DNA of 33,263 nucleotides from Brevibacillus sp. (GTDB lineage: Bacteria > Bacillota > Bacilli > Brevibacillales > Brevibacillaceae): the NCBI GenBank assembly GCA_029240815.1, contig JARDZO010000038.1, positions 1 through 33,263 of the forward strand, given 5' to 3'. Made by a program: the position numbers and the translations under genes. The notes beneath the pieces were generated by a model. It saw only the letters and a list, made by a program, of their open reading frames with translations, was not told where the DNA came from and ran no database searches. How positions within the stretch are numbered: position 1 is the first letter of the stretch; each line of letters begins with the position of its first letter. This document shows positions 1 through 7,419 of this stretch, one piece after another.

Positions 1-456
1 CAATCGCTCATCATCCCTGTTCACCATATCCCTGAGACGTCTGTCATGAGTTCAAAGTACGGTGAATATCTAGACTGGTTTGAAGCGAGCCAGTACCTCT
101 TTCCGATCAATGCCGTTGCGACCGTAACTGATTTTGAAACAGGACGTAGCTTTCAAGTCAAGCGCACGATTGGCGCGTCTCATTCAGATACCGAGCCACT
201 CACTGCGGCAGATACGGCAAAGATTAAAGACATCTGGGGCGGAGATTTTTCCTGGAGCGTTCGTCCCGTCATTGTTGAGGTGAACGGTAGACGTATCGCT
301 GCTTCGATGACCTCCATGCCTCACAGTATTGAATACATTACGGACAATAATTTCACCGGTCACTTTGATATCCACTTCCTAAACAGCCTGCGGCACAAGG
401 ATAATGCCATTGACCCAGATCATCAGGAAGCCATCAAAGTCGCTGCCGGAAGATAG
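1..456 (+). CDS. LysM-type cell-wall protein, C-terminal part (partial)
   Basis: The reading frame is open from the first base of the window, so the gene starts upstream; only about 151 C-terminal residues are visible. The first visible residues (QSLIIPVHH) look like the end of a LysM repeat, the peptidoglycan-binding fold. The rest holds a block with PLTAADTAKIKDIWGG, RPVIVEVNGRRIAAS and GHFDIHFLNSLRHKD, which I recall from uncharacterised LysM-containing secreted proteins of Brevibacillus and Paenibacillus. The likely place of action is the cell wall or spore envelope. No catalytic motif is evident, so the biochemical role is unknown. A methionine codon at 46 lacks a ribosome binding site and is internal. 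The gene ends at a terminator shared with convergent dapF. The family link is from memory and moderately sure. Confidence 0.7.
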   Translation, partial: QSLIIPVHHIPETSVMSSKYGEYLDWFEASQYLFPINAVATVTDFETGRSFQVKRTIGASHSDTEPLTAADTAKIKDIWGGDFSWSVRPVIVEVNGRRIAASMTSMPHSIEYITDNNFTGHFDIHFLNSLRHKDNAIDPDHQEAIKVAAGR

Positions 457-473
457 TAAGATTGCTTGCTCAT

Positions 474-512
474 AAAAAAACGTTCCAGTCTGTGTAGACG
501 GAACGTTTTTTT
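474..512. terminator. Bidirectional Rho-independent terminator
   Basis: An A-run followed by ACGTTCC pairs with GGAACGT followed by a T-run. The stem continues with GTC/GAC across one bulged A. With A and T tracts on both sides it can end the LysM-type gene on the plus strand and dapF on the minus strand. Confidence 0.9.
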
Positions 513-520
513 CTATTGTT

Positions 521-1381
521 CTATTTATAAGGGATGGGACCCTGGAAATCACCAGAAAATACTTCTGTGGCAGGCCCGGTCATGAACACACGATTATCGG
601 TTTCTCTCCATTCGATGAACAGGTCTCCACCCGCCAGATGCACGGTAACCTCCCGATCCGTTCTACCGCTCAAGATCGCAGCGACTGCAGCTGCACAAGC
701 CCCTGTGCCACAGGCTAGCGTGACGCCGGATCCTCGCTCCCATACGCGGAAAAGGATTTCCTTGCGGTCGAGAATCTGAATGAACTCTACATTGGTTCGT
801 TCAGGAAACCATTCATGAAATTCAATCTTGGGACCGTATTTGACCACTTCTTCGTCGAGCACTTCGTTCATAAACAGAATGGCGTGTGGATTGCCCATGG
901 AAACAGCCGTCATAGTAAAGGCCTCTCCATCTACTTCGATGGTTTCCTCGAGAGCCTTCTCTTCGGGTATCCCTGTCATCGGGATGGCTGCACGCTCAAA
1001 ACGCGGTTCGCCCATGTCGATCGTGACTTGCTCTACCTTCCCATCGGTGCCGAGCGAAACGACAGGAGTAACGATTCCCCCCAACGTTTCTACGGTAAAT
1101 GTATGCTCACTCGTCAATCCATGATCGAATACGTACTTGCTGACACAGCGCAGTCCGTTTCCACAGTTTTTCGCTTCGCTGCCGTCATTATTGAATACGC
1201 GCATGCGGAAATCGGCTCGCTCTGAAGGCAGGATCAAGATTAATCCATCTCCACCAATGCCGAAATGGCGATCGCTGACTCGTCTTGCCAGCTCTGGAAG
1301 ATCTACGCCTGTCAGATCTTCTGTGAAGCAATTCACATACACATAATCGTTTCCCAGTCCATGCAATTTCGTAAACTTCAT
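521..1381 (-). CDS. dapF: Diaminopimelate epimerase
   Basis: DapF interconverts LL- and meso-diaminopimelate in the cytoplasm, the penultimate step of lysine synthesis and the source of meso-DAP for peptidoglycan. At 286 residues the length is normal. The two catalytic cysteines are visible in their signatures: Cys73 in NNDGSEAKNCGNGLRC and Cys224 in ERGSGVTLACGTGAC. The N-terminal FTKLHGLGNDYV and the GIGGDGL segment are also typical. The ATG at 1381 is preceded by AGGAGAGG at usable spacing. The gene stands alone, convergent with the LysM-type gene and divergent from the DUF84 gene. No frameshift or missing residue is seen. Confidence 0.97.
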   Translation of the reverse strand: MKFTKLHGLGNDYVYVNCFTEDLTGVDLPELARRVSDRHFGIGGDGLILILPSERADFRMRVFNNDGSEAKNCGNGLRCVSKYVFDHGLTSEHTFTVETLGGIVTPVVSLGTDGKVEQVTIDMGEPRFERAAIPMTGIPEEKALEETIEVDGEAFTMTAVSMGNPHAILFMNEVLDEEVVKYGPKIEFHEWFPERTNVEFIQILDRKEILFRVWERGSGVTLACGTGACAAAVAAILSGRTDREVTVHLAGGDLFIEWRETDNRVFMTGPATEVFSGDFQGPIPYK

Positions 1382-1460
1382 GGCCCTCTCCTCTTTTTCT
1401 CACAAATTTCTGTCTCTAGTATAAGCCCTATCTTAACACAACACACCCGTCTGTGGGGAA

Positions 1461-1475
1461 GTGGTATACTACCAC
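1461..1475 (+). promoter_or_regulatory. Palindrome covering a -10-like element
   Basis: GTGGTA-TAC-TACCAC is a perfect 6-bp inverted repeat around a 3-bp centre, and it contains TATACT (1465-1470), a good -10 hexamer for the DUF84 gene. No convincing -35 lies 16-18 bp upstream. A palindrome over the -10 could be an operator, but this is a sequence observation only. Confidence 0.35.
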
Positions 1476-1505
1476 TAGTTTATCGCTTGAGAAGGAGAGT
1501 GTCGC

Positions 1506-2036
1506 ATGGATTTTTCCACATTTCGCTATGCGTTGGGTACAACGAACGCAGCAAAAAAATCGGCGGTCCATATGGCTACTGGTGTAGAACCCATCTGTCT
1601 GTCCGTTCCGTCTGGCATTTCCGACCAGCCCATGTCTGAAGAGGAAACGATTACCGGAGCCATTAACCGCGCTAAAACAGTATTCACACAAATTCCAAAT
1701 GTTGATATCGGACTGGGACTGGAAGGAGGACTGATGTACGACGAACGTTACACGCAAGAGTGGTACCTCATCTCCATATGTGCCGCGTGGAACGGTAAGC
1801 ATCTCCACGTAGGAAAAGGCTTGTCCTTCCCCCTACCAAAGCAAGCTGCTGAACGCATCCAAAAAGAGAACATTGAATTGAGCACGATCATTGACGAATG
1901 GAGCGGCATTCGCAATAGCAATCATCAAGGAGGAGCCTATGCACTCTTAACGGAGGATCGCATACGCAGGGCGGATGTTTTTCGCGATGCGGTGCTGGCA
2001 GCGTTGACGCCGTATTTCTCAACCCTGTATTTATAA
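1506..2036 (+). CDS. DUF84 (YjjX-like) inosine/xanthosine triphosphatase
   Basis: This 176-residue protein belongs to the DUF84 family, whose studied members (E. coli YjjX) hydrolyse non-canonical purine nucleoside triphosphates such as ITP and XTP, keeping them out of nucleic acids. Visible signatures are the N-terminal GTTNAAKKSAV, the central MSEEETITGAINRAK and DIGLGLEGGL, and the C-terminal NHQGGAYALLT. Length fits the family. The ATG at 1506 has GAGAAGGAGAG upstream. It is a monocistronic cytoplasmic gene, divergent from dapF across about 125 bp and ended by a shared terminator. Family assignment is firm; the substrate is inferred. Confidence 0.88.
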   Translation: MDFSTFRYALGTTNAAKKSAVHMATGVEPICLSVPSGISDQPMSEEETITGAINRAKTVFTQIPNVDIGLGLEGGLMYDERYTQEWYLISICAAWNGKHLHVGKGLSFPLPKQAAERIQKENIELSTIIDEWSGIRNSNHQGGAYALLTEDRIRRADVFRDAVLAALTPYFSTLYL

Positions 2037-2038
2037 GG

Positions 2039-2074
2039 AAAAACCTCTCCAGATTTTAACTGGAGAGGTTTTTT
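2039..2074. terminator. Bidirectional Rho-independent terminator
   Basis: AAACCTCTCCAG pairs with CTGGAGAGGTTT around a 7-nt loop, flanked by A and T tracts. It separates the convergent DUF84 gene and the acidic membrane protein gene. Confidence 0.92.
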
Positions 2075-2085
2075 GGAACGGTGGC

Positions 2086-2667
2086 TTACCGGGCCGTGTA
2101 GAGGGGGTAGATAATCAATGCGCCCAAAATGGCAATCGCCCCTACAATCATAGCCCATGCCCCCAGCGTTCGGGAATTACGTCGATACGCCAGGTAGCCA
2201 AGCACCATCCCAATGGGTGCAATCAGGTACGGCATTAAAAACAGGGAAAGGATCGATAACCCAAGCCCGGTCATCCCGATACCGCTTGCCCCACCTTCCC
2301 GACTATCCTCGTCAGGTGTCTCACGAACGGAACGACGAACCGGAATTGGTTCGGCAATCTCCGCAGCGGTCTCAACATCATCATCCCGTACGGCTGAAGC
2401 CCGATATTTCTCTTCATGTGTACGATCGATTCCGTTCAGACGCTCCGAAAAATCGTCCTCGTCCCCATCCAGCTCACCAGAATAGCGCTCTGTGTGGGTG
2501 TACGGGTCGTACTGGATTCTTCGCTTTGTGACCCTATCCTCGTCTTCATCAAACGCCCTTTGGGTCCACGTATCCGCAGCAAACTCCGTATCGTGAAGAT
2601 CGACTGTCTCGGAAAAGCCGGTATCTTCCTTCCGCTTCGCATTCATACGTTCTTTTTGGTCCGACAT
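2086..2667 (-). CDS. Acidic protein with two C-terminal membrane helices
   Basis: A protein of about 193 residues. The N-terminal two thirds is very hydrophilic and rich in Asp, Glu and Arg, probably disordered. It is followed by a Gly-rich turn and two hydrophobic segments (TGLGLSILSLFLMPYLIAPI and LGAWAMIVGAIAILGALIIY) separated by a short basic loop, GYLAYRRNSRT. This two-helix end resembles DUF4190-type hairpins, so the protein probably sits in the cytoplasmic membrane with both termini inside. I chose the ATG at 2667 because AAAAGGGG lies upstream; a TTG 24 bp further up has no ribosome binding site. No enzymatic motif is seen and the function is unknown. Confidence 0.75.
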   Translation of the reverse strand: MSDQKERMNAKRKEDTGFSETVDLHDTEFAADTWTQRAFDEDEDRVTKRRIQYDPYTHTERYSGELDGDEDDFSERLNGIDRTHEEKYRASAVRDDDVETAAEIAEPIPVRRSVRETPDEDSREGGASGIGMTGLGLSILSLFLMPYLIAPIGMVLGYLAYRRNSRTLGAWAMIVGAIAILGALIIYPLYTAR

Positions 2668-2761
2668 GGCATGCTCAGCCCCTTTTGGCAAAGGATTTGT
2701 TGGTGAAGGAAGTAGCCTTATTCTCTGCGTTCGGTGTACAATTTAAACTGGAGGCGAGAGG

Positions 2762-3352
2762 ATGAAACCTGAGAAAATCCTAACCATTGGCATTGATATT
2801 GACGGCACAGTTACATCACCCAGCAGTATTGTCCCACTGATGAACGAAAGCTTTGGCAAAGATTTACGATATGAAGACTGCTACGAATACAATCTGGCGA
2901 ACGTCTACAAGATCACGGATGAGGAATTTGACAAGTGGCTGGACCGAAACGGGGAGCGCTTGTACGATGAAGCTCCCGTTCACGGAAATGCCGACCACAT
3001 TTTGCGAGCATGGCACCCGCAGTTTAAGCTGGTCTACATCAGCGCTCGGGAAGCCCGCCACCGCGATGTCACCATAAATTGGTTCTCCCGTTACAACATT
3101 CCCTTTCACGATATCGATCTGGTTGGCTCCCATGACAAGCTGTCTGCTGCGAAAAAATGGGGGGTAGATCTTTTTTTGGAGGATCGCTTGGAAAATGCCC
3201 TTCAGCTGTCGGAAGCTCTACAGATCCCCGTCTTTTTATTTGATACGCCTTATAATCAGGGAGAGCTTCCTTCACTCGTGCACCGTGTCCACAATTGGGA
3301 TGAAGTACAAGAAAAAGTGCAGATACTCTCTTTGGAACGGACAAGCGTATAA
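2762..3352 (+). CDS. HAD-like 5'(3')-nucleotidase family protein
   Basis: This 196-residue protein carries the HAD motif I IDIDGTV (nucleophile Asp12, acid/base Asp14), a motif II Ser in VYISARE, and a late acidic motif in DLFLEDRLENA. These match the NT5C-like putative nucleotidases of Bacillales (compare B. subtilis YqfW). The family is expected to dephosphorylate nucleoside monophosphates in the cytoplasm; the actual substrate is not known from sequence. The ATG at 2762 follows CTGGAGGCGAGAGG. TACAAT at 2737-2742 is a possible -10. The gene is monocistronic and ends at a shared terminator. Length and motif order are normal. Confidence 0.85.
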   Translation: MKPEKILTIGIDIDGTVTSPSSIVPLMNESFGKDLRYEDCYEYNLANVYKITDEEFDKWLDRNGERLYDEAPVHGNADHILRAWHPQFKLVYISAREARHRDVTINWFSRYNIPFHDIDLVGSHDKLSAAKKWGVDLFLEDRLENALQLSEALQIPVFLFDTPYNQGELPSLVHRVHNWDEVQEKVQILSLERTSV

Positions 3353-3361
3353 ACGAAAAGC

Positions 3362-3398
3362 AAAAAGACGTATCACCCAGGTAGGGATACGTCTTTTT
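3362..3398. terminator. Bidirectional Rho-independent terminator
   Basis: AAAAAGACGTATC pairs with GATACGTCTTTTT around an 11-nt loop. It lies between the convergent nucleotidase and DUF1540 genes. Confidence 0.92.
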
Positions 3399-3412
3399 GT
3401 GCCGAAAGTGAC

Positions 3413-3625
3413 CTACTTGCCGGCTTTTTTCGGCTTGAACGTCAGACAACAGGTTTCGGACGATGTACTTGCCTTATCCTGATGCTGATCGTTCTCAGCA
3501 GCAAACTCTGTTTTGTAGTCAGGGCTCGCGTGCGCGTCGATTTCCACCATGATCTCGTCAGCGCTGCACAAATTCCCTTGCGCCCAGTACTCGCAATTCG
3601 CTACACTGCATTTTACTTGTGGCAT
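3413..3625 (-). CDS. DUF1540 domain small cysteine-rich protein
   Basis: A 70-residue protein that opens with VKCSVANCEYW, then NLCSADEIMVEI, and has a CC pair near the end. Four spaced cysteines in this arrangement define the DUF1540 family of Firmicutes, which probably binds a metal; no biochemical role is established. The start at 3625 is well supported by AGGGGGTG seven bases upstream. It is divergent from the dehydrogenase gene and convergent with the nucleotidase gene. No signal peptide or membrane helix is present. Confidence 0.88.
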   Translation of the reverse strand: MPQVKCSVANCEYWAQGNLCSADEIMVEIDAHASPDYKTEFAAENDQHQDKASTSSETCCLTFKPKKAGK

Positions 3626-3739
3626 GTGTATTCACCCCCTAGGGGCTATCCTTCACAACATCAGAGAGGCTTATACAGTACGCTGAGAGGAAAAAACCTA
3701 GGATTTTCCCCATTTAAGCCTGTCAGAAAGGAATAACCT

Positions 3740-4519
3740 ATGAGTGTACAACGAATTGTTGTCATCACCGGAGCTTCGAGCGGACTCGGAAGGGCTCTCA
3801 CTCGCCAGCATCTGGACACAGGGGACGTAGTCATCGCCACCGGTCGCAAGGCTGCGGGACTACAAGCCCTAACATTGGAGCACCAGCAAAATGAGCGACT
3901 GCACACCCAAATGCTCGACGTAACCGACAACGAGGCAGCACGTCAATTGGCTGCTTGGGTTCATGTCCGCTTTGGACGCTGTGACCTTCTGTACAACAAC
4001 GCAGGCACAGCTGTATTTACAGCATTGGCAGACATGCGCCTTGAGGAGCTAGAAGAAACGTTGCAAACGAATATTGCCGGAGTGATGTATACGACCCGTG
4101 CTTTCTTGCCCATGATGCAGCAGGCGCATGCGGGTCACATTATTAATATTGCTTCGCTTGCTGGACAAGTCGCTACCTCAAAAGCGGCTGTCTACGCCGC
4201 AAGCAAGGCAGCCATTATTCGTTTCAGTGAAGGCTTACGCCACGAATTGGCTGAGTACGGCATTCACGTTACTTGTGCGATGCCAGGCCCAATCGATACA
4301 CCCTTTCTCGACCGTGCAGACCGAACAGGGACATATCGTAATAAAGTAAGCCGCTACCTCTTGACTCCCGAGCAAACGGCTACACTCATCAGCAGAGCAG
4401 TAGACCGCAAAAAGCCTGAAGTGGCAATGCCCCTGCGACTTCATTACCTGTCCTTACTCTACGCCTTCTTGCCTCACAGCGTGAAGCGACTCATCGCTCC
4501 TCTCCTCAACCGCAAGTGA
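3740..4519 (+). CDS. Short-chain dehydrogenase/reductase (SDR)
   Basis: A 259-residue classical SDR that uses NAD(P)(H) to oxidise or reduce an unidentified small molecule. The cofactor motif TGASSGLG is near residue 11, NNAG follows around residue 90, the catalytic Ser is in NIASLAG and the Tyr-Lys pair is in YAASK. The tail is hydrophobic and basic (LRLHYLSLLYAFLP), as in the B. subtilis YqjQ and DltE-like subgroup, and may touch the membrane. The ATG at 3740 has AAAGGAATAACCT upstream. The last 66 bp overlap the 3' end of the convergent MFS gene and no terminator separates them. Confidence 0.92.
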   Translation: MSVQRIVVITGASSGLGRALTRQHLDTGDVVIATGRKAAGLQALTLEHQQNERLHTQMLDVTDNEAARQLAAWVHVRFGRCDLLYNNAGTAVFTALADMRLEELEETLQTNIAGVMYTTRAFLPMMQQAHAGHIINIASLAGQVATSKAAVYAASKAAIIRFSEGLRHELAEYGIHVTCAMPGPIDTPFLDRADRTGTYRNKVSRYLLTPEQTATLISRAVDRKKPEVAMPLRLHYLSLLYAFLPHSVKRLIAPLLNRK

Positions 4520-5743
4520 TGTTTCATCCAGTTGGCGCAGCATCACAAACGCAAATCCTCCACAAACGATGCACACAGCGGCCCCGGCTCCAAACAAGCC
4601 TTGTACTCCCATAAAGGGAATCAACAAGCCTGAGACGGCGGCTCCTGCGGGCATGCCTGTACCTGTGATGGTCCGAATACTTGTCATCACCCGCCCCAGC
4701 AGAGCATCGGGGACCTGCTTCTGCAAGTAGCTACGATATAAAATGTTGTACGGAGAATAGCAGAAGCCCGCCAGTGCCATTGCCAGCATCGACACTTCCA
4801 GTCGTGAGAACAAAGCAAGCGGCAATGTCGTTATCCCCCAAGCTACAATGATTCCCGCCAGAGTCGCTCCCAGTGGAATTTTCCATGTGATTGTCGAAAA
4901 GAACAAGGATCCTAATAAGGCACCAATCGCCAAGGAAGACCAGAGCATCCCCAAAGCAACGGAACCACCGCCTAAGTCTTGATTGGCATAGAGCGGCAAC
5001 GCCACCTCAATCGGTCCATAAGCCATGTTGAACAAAAAGGTAAAAAAGACAAGGATAATCATCTGCTTTCGACCAAGCAAATAGCGGTAGCCTGTACGCA
5101 TGTCGCGCAACAGGGAGCGCACATACGAACCTTGTTGTGTTGACGTAAAAGCATTGGCACTCTGCGTAAGCTGCTTGGGTAAGCGAGAAAAGCAAAACGC
5201 GCAGACAAAAAAGCTGGCGGCATCAATCAACAGTACGTAAGCTTCGCCAATCCATCCGATCAGCACACCCGCCAGGGCAGGACCAAACATATAAACGATC
5301 TGCCACTGACTCTCCATGACCCCATTCGCTTTTACCAAATGCTTGGAGTCCGTCACCAGCCTCGGTAGCAAGGTCTGCGCTCCTGCCGTACTGAGAGGGG
5401 AAAGGATTCCTGCGATAACAATCAGGATGTAGATGACAAATAACGGCACTTGGTCGAGTTGCAGCAAGATAACCAATGAAAGGAAAATGAATCCTCGAAC
5501 GATATTGTCAATCATGATCAATTTTCTTCGATCATATCGATCCAGAAGCACACCTGCCACCAAACCTGCGAAAACAGCCGGTAGCATGTAGGCGAGAATC
5601 ACCCCACCCATCGCTGCGGATGAACCTGTCTTCTTCATGACAAACCACGTCAAACCCATCCAGCCAAACTGATCGCCTAATCCTGACAAGAACATCCCTA
5701 ACCAGTACCAGCGAAAAGACCGCTGTCGCCACAGTTCCTTCAT
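4454..5743 (-). CDS. MFS transporter (macrolide-efflux-like)
   Basis: A membrane protein of about 429 residues with twelve predicted helices, of the MFS_3 type that includes MefA-like and EntS-like exporters; substrate unknown. Motif A is intact in the loop between helices 2 and 3 (GVLLDRYDRRKL), indicating a proton-driven secondary transporter. The N-terminus MKELWRQRSFRWYWLGMF is typical. I chose the ATG at 5743 because AGGAAG lies six bases upstream; a longer frame beginning with TTG at 5806 lacks a ribosome binding site. A second MFS gene lies upstream on the same strand, separated by a terminator. The 3' end overlaps the dehydrogenase gene by 66 bp on the opposite strand. Confidence 0.9.
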   Translation of the reverse strand: MKELWRQRSFRWYWLGMFLSGLGDQFGWMGLTWFVMKKTGSSAAMGGVILAYMLPAVFAGLVAGVLLDRYDRRKLIMIDNIVRGFIFLSLVILLQLDQVPLFVIYILIVIAGILSPLSTAGAQTLLPRLVTDSKHLVKANGVMESQWQIVYMFGPALAGVLIGWIGEAYVLLIDAASFFVCAFCFSRLPKQLTQSANAFTSTQQGSYVRSLLRDMRTGYRYLLGRKQMIILVFFTFLFNMAYGPIEVALPLYANQDLGGGSVALGMLWSSLAIGALLGSLFFSTITWKIPLGATLAGIIVAWGITTLPLALFSRLEVSMLAMALAGFCYSPYNILYRSYLQKQVPDALLGRVMTSIRTITGTGMPAGAAVSGLLIPFMGVQGLFGAGAAVCIVCGGFAFVMLRQLDETSLAVEERSDESLHAVRQEGVE

Positions 5744-5856
5744 ATCCATCTTCCTTTTCTTACCAGAGGTTGCCTTTATTGTACGAATTTTACCATACTT
5801 TTTCAATGATTATATTTATTAAATTAGAAAAGTTACTTCCGCTCCTCCGCTATTAA

Positions 5857-5904
5857 GAAAAAAACGTTCCTTTCGCCAACCGGAACGGCAAAAGAATCGT
5901 TTTT
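5857..5904 (-). terminator. Rho-independent terminator of the second MFS gene
   Basis: On the minus strand AACGATTCTTTTGCC pairs with GGCGAAAGGAACGTT, with G-U wobbles and one mismatch, followed by seven T. A matching A-tract on the other side could make it bidirectional. Confidence 0.75.
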
Positions 5905-5907
5905 CAT

Positions 5908-7116
5908 TTACATCTTCGCTATCTGATTTTCTATCTGGCGTCTACTCCATAGCCAGCCCCCCCCTGCTGCAACCCCAAAGACAGCCAACCAACCGGAAAC
6001 CATAGCACTCCCCACTTGTTCAGCCCCGTACCCCAATACGAGACAACTTGCTGAGAAGCTGCCCATCGTCGCCATTTCCCGAATGGAAAAGACACGTGCC
6101 AGATACTCAGGATCTGACAACCTCTGGAGCTTGGTAACCGAGAGAATCGACGCACTGTACGAAGCAAAGGAACAAAACAGAATGGCCACTGCCAAACCGA
6201 GCAAAGGCTTGATATTGAAAACGGCAAAAATGGAGATGCCCATGGCCACGAGAGTCCAGCCCTGTATAGCCGATACCCCTTTGTCTCCAAGACGGTCAGA
6301 CAATTTGGTCACCACAATCCCCGCGAATACGCCCCCTAAACCCAAGGGAATGTCCAACAACCCGAATATATAGAGCCCTTCCCCTCGCTCCTGGAGAATA
6401 TAGAACATCAGCATAATGTAGTATGCGCCCAGCACTCGTTCTGCCATCTGGTACATGAGCACCTGGCCGATTTCTCTCTTCTTGCCAATATATCGAAAGC
6501 CCTCCTGCAATCGAACCAGAAAGCTCGTTGCTTTTTGGGAATCGCTGGAAATAACAAGCTTCGGAAGTCTGAGCAAAATCACCAGAGAAAGCATGTAACA
6601 CGCTGCGTCCAGCAAGAAATTGTACCGATAGGAGAACAGATAAACGAGAACTGCAGCTACGCCCTGACAAACGATGATCAAAAAGGAAGTCGTCCCTTGC
6701 AGCAAGGAATTCGCGGTCAAACGATCCTTTTCTTCAACTGAGCTGACGATGGCTACTTGCATCGCCGGCTGGAAAAAAGCACTGCAGATATTCACTAAAA
6801 TCAGCAGCAAAAAAGCTACCCACAAATAAGTCGGAGATGAAATGAAGAAAAATAGACTGACGAGTATGCCGCGAAGCAGATTGACTGTAATCATGACACG
6901 TTGTTTATCCCAATTTTCTACCAGCGCCCCGGAAAAAAAGCTGGTCAGAACATAAGGAAGCATACGAAAGACCGTTCCAGCTGCAAACGAGAGTCCGGAA
7001 CCGCTAAGATCATGCAAGAGCCCGACAACCGCAATAAATGTAAACTCGTTTCCGATGATGTGAACGATATGTGCCGCGTATAAACGGCGAAATACCGGAT
7101 GTTTTAGCAGTGCCAT
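5908..7116 (-). CDS. MFS transporter
   Basis: A 402-residue, twelve-helix MFS protein of the MFS_3 type, probably an exporter of unknown substrate. Motif A is degenerate (GALVENWDKQRV): the usual Asp-Arg pair is Glu-Asn, unlike its neighbour at 4454. The ATG at 7116 is preferred, with AAAGGG upstream; an in-frame GTG 18 bp earlier has only weak support. The gene is not closely related to the neighbouring MFS, so this is not a tandem duplication. Just upstream and divergent lies the remnant of a winged-helix regulator, which may once have controlled it. Confidence 0.9.
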   Translation of the reverse strand: MALLKHPVFRRLYAAHIVHIIGNEFTFIAVVGLLHDLSGSGLSFAAGTVFRMLPYVLTSFFSGALVENWDKQRVMITVNLLRGILVSLFFFISSPTYLWVAFLLLILVNICSAFFQPAMQVAIVSSVEEKDRLTANSLLQGTTSFLIIVCQGVAAVLVYLFSYRYNFLLDAACYMLSLVILLRLPKLVISSDSQKATSFLVRLQEGFRYIGKKREIGQVLMYQMAERVLGAYYIMLMFYILQERGEGLYIFGLLDIPLGLGGVFAGIVVTKLSDRLGDKGVSAIQGWTLVAMGISIFAVFNIKPLLGLAVAILFCSFASYSASILSVTKLQRLSDPEYLARVFSIREMATMGSFSASCLVLGYGAEQVGSAMVSGWLAVFGVAAGGGWLWSRRQIENQIAKM

Positions 7117-7181
7117 AGAACTGATCCCTTTCACCGTTTTTCTCGTATTGTAACACTTGTCGAAAAATAATGGCAGAATGA

Positions 7182-7340
7182 ATCACAGGGAAGCAATTGT
7201 CCACCATGTTGAACCTTTCTGCCTCCAAGGCCCATTACCATCTCAAGGAATTGGAGAACCACACGGGTGGCCTTGGTCCCGCACTCATCAGCATGAGCTT
7301 GTGGCTGTTCCGCGAGGTTCGTCGGATGGAGCAGCATTAG
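7182..7340 (+). pseudogene. Remnant of an ArsR-like winged-helix regulator
   Basis: Read from 7182 without requiring a start codon, this frame gives ITGKQLSTMLNLSASKAHYH followed by LKELE, a textbook helix-turn-helix of the ArsR/HTH_20 type in which the recognition helix ends in HYHLKELE. The frame then passes straight into a short helical tail (MSLWLFREVRRMEQH) and a TAG. A TGA sits immediately upstream at 7179-7181, and no N-terminal helices, start codon or ribosome binding site is present. About 50 of an expected 100-300 residues survive, so the gene looks broken at the 5' end and probably deleted inside. Regulators of this kind often lie divergent to MFS exporters, as here. Confidence 0.7.
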
Positions 7341-7367
7341 GTGAGTAACGAGGATAATGAAAACAAC

Positions 7368-7417
7368 AAAAAACGCACACCGAATGAGCGAGATGGCTTG
7401 CTCAAGGTGTGCGTTTT
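7368..7417 (-). terminator. Rho-independent terminator of the racemase gene
   Basis: On the minus strand AAAACGCACACC pairs with GGTGTGCGTTTT, with an inner GAGC/GCTC stem, followed by six T. It lies just past the stop codon of the enolase-superfamily gene. Confidence 0.9.
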
Positions 7418-7419
7418 GC

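Noticed and set aside
5744..5806. 21-residue upstream extension of the MFS at 4454
   Set aside because: It starts with TTG without a ribosome binding site and includes likely promoter sequence; the ATG at 5743 is well supported.
4454..7116. Tandem duplication of two MFS genes
   Set aside because: The proteins differ in motif A and along their length, so they are neighbours of the same superfamily rather than recent copies.
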